DNA of 6,109 nucleotides from Oxalobacter sp. Its GTDB lineage: Bacteria > Pseudomonadota > Gammaproteobacteria > Burkholderiales > Burkholderiaceae_D. Numbering within the stretch: the stretch's first letter is position 1; every line of letters starts with the position of its first letter. Location of the stretch: assembly GCA_012512465.1 (NCBI GenBank), contig JAAZED010000285.1:1-6109 (forward strand), in the 5' to 3' direction. Shown here piece after piece: positions 5,498-6,109 of the stretch. The position numbers and the translations under genes are program-made. The notes below the pieces were generated by a model that worked only from the letters and a program-made list of their open reading frames with translations, did no database searches and was not told the DNA's origin.

Positions 5498-6109
5498 ATG
5501 AAAAGAAATCCCTTTTCTGCTATTTCCAGCCATCAAGGCCTGATTCGCCATGGCCTGATTGTCCTTTGCATCAGTCTGTTAGGCGGATGTGCCTGGATGC
5601 CTGATCTGGAAAGCCAGGCTGAAATCAGGCCGATTGAACAGTACGAGAGTGAAGAAAGTCTGAAAGGGGATAACCCCGACTGGCCTGAAGATAAATGGTG
5701 GGTGGCCTATGGTGACGCCCAGCTTGATCAGCTGATCGAGGAGGGGCTGACCAACTCTCCCAACATGACCATTGCCGCGGCGAGGCTCAGGCGTGCCATC
5801 TCCATGGCTGAACTGGCGGGCTCCGCACTGTATCCGGACGTGGATGCGAATGCGTCGGTTTCGCTGGAAAAACAGAGCTACCGGTACACCATGGGCAGTG
5901 ATGCCAAGCATGGCTGGCGTGATTATGGACAGGTGAGCCTGGATTTCAGCTGGGAAATCGATTTCTGGGGGAAAAACCGCGCAGCGCTGGCTGCCGCCAC
6001 CTCAGCGGCAGATGCTGCAGATGCCGACAGGTCGGAGGCCGAGCTGGTACTGACGACTTCCATTGCATCGGCTTATGGCGAATTGGCCCGGCTGTATTCG
6101 GCCCACGAC
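5498..6109 (+). CDS. NodT-family outer-membrane efflux lipoprotein, N-terminal part (cut by window end)
   Basis: The outer-membrane channel of a tripartite RND-type efflux pump, related to OprM/NodT. 204 codons are present and the frame is open to the last base, so the protein continues beyond the window; the family is usually about 450-500 aa. The N-terminus has a lipoprotein signal: hydrophobic LIVLCISLLGGC with a lipobox LGGC and lipidated Cys31. Then come the typical PEDKWWVAYGDAQLDQLIEEGL (61-82, quoted in part: W67-W68 then YGDAQLDQLI), NSPNMTIAAARLRRA, the LYPDVDA turn of the first repeat, and LDFSWEIDFWGKNRA before a long Ala-rich helix. These are outer-membrane efflux protein features. 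The partner fusion protein and transporter are presumably downstream. There is no clear Shine-Dalgarno before the ATG; a later start would remove the lipobox. It is controlled most likely by the divergent TetR protein. Confidence 0.92.
   Translation, partial: MKRNPFSAISSHQGLIRHGLIVLCISLLGGCAWMPDLESQAEIRPIEQYESEESLKGDNPDWPEDKWWVAYGDAQLDQLIEEGLTNSPNMTIAAARLRRAISMAELAGSALYPDVDANASVSLEKQSYRYTMGSDAKHGWRDYGQVSLDFSWEIDFWGKNRAALAAATSAADAADADRSEAELVLTTSIASAYGELARLYSAHD

Overview
This looks like chromosomal DNA of a Gram-negative, anaerobically growing proteobacterium, by inference a betaproteobacterium. The reasons are a class III ribonucleotide reductase, a short Ni-type glyoxalase I, a TetR regulator divergent from a NodT-type outer-membrane efflux lipoprotein, and roughly balanced base composition. 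The combination would fit an Oxalobacter-like organism, but no rRNA or other taxonomic marker is present, so this is only a guess. No transposase, CRISPR array, tRNA or phage gene is visible.

Layout. (1) Bases 6-3342, + strand: nrdD, nrdG and a gloA-like gene lie head to tail. nrdG starts at a GTG inside the 3' end of nrdD behind a strong ribosome binding site, which suggests translational coupling; gloA follows after 48 bp with its own strong site. (2) Bases 3343-4158 are gene-poor. They hold a doubtful 77-codon ORF on the - strand (3403-3636), a nested inverted repeat (3689-3764) whose G-U pairs suggest a + strand RNA, a strong terminator-like hairpin (3825-3852), and a convincing but unnamed 44-aa secreted or membrane peptide gene on the - strand (3863-3997). 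(3) Bases 4159-4737, + strand: a membrane-anchored SanA/YdcF-like (DUF218) protein, converging on and overlapping by 8 bp the end of (4) a TetR-family repressor on the - strand (4730-5404). (5) Bases 5405-5497: a compact divergent control region with a 25-bp near-palindromic operator covering two overlapping promoters. (6) Bases 5498 to the window end, + strand: the N-terminal 204 codons of a NodT-family outer-membrane factor, cut off by the window edge.

How they work together. NrdG installs the glycyl radical on NrdD for oxygen-independent deoxynucleotide synthesis; the NrdD active-site pattern is that of the formate-dependent subtype. GloA would detoxify methylglyoxal. The TetR protein very probably represses both itself and the efflux gene through the shared palindrome. 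The most interesting unexplained material is the small-peptide gene and the structured element in 3640-4000.
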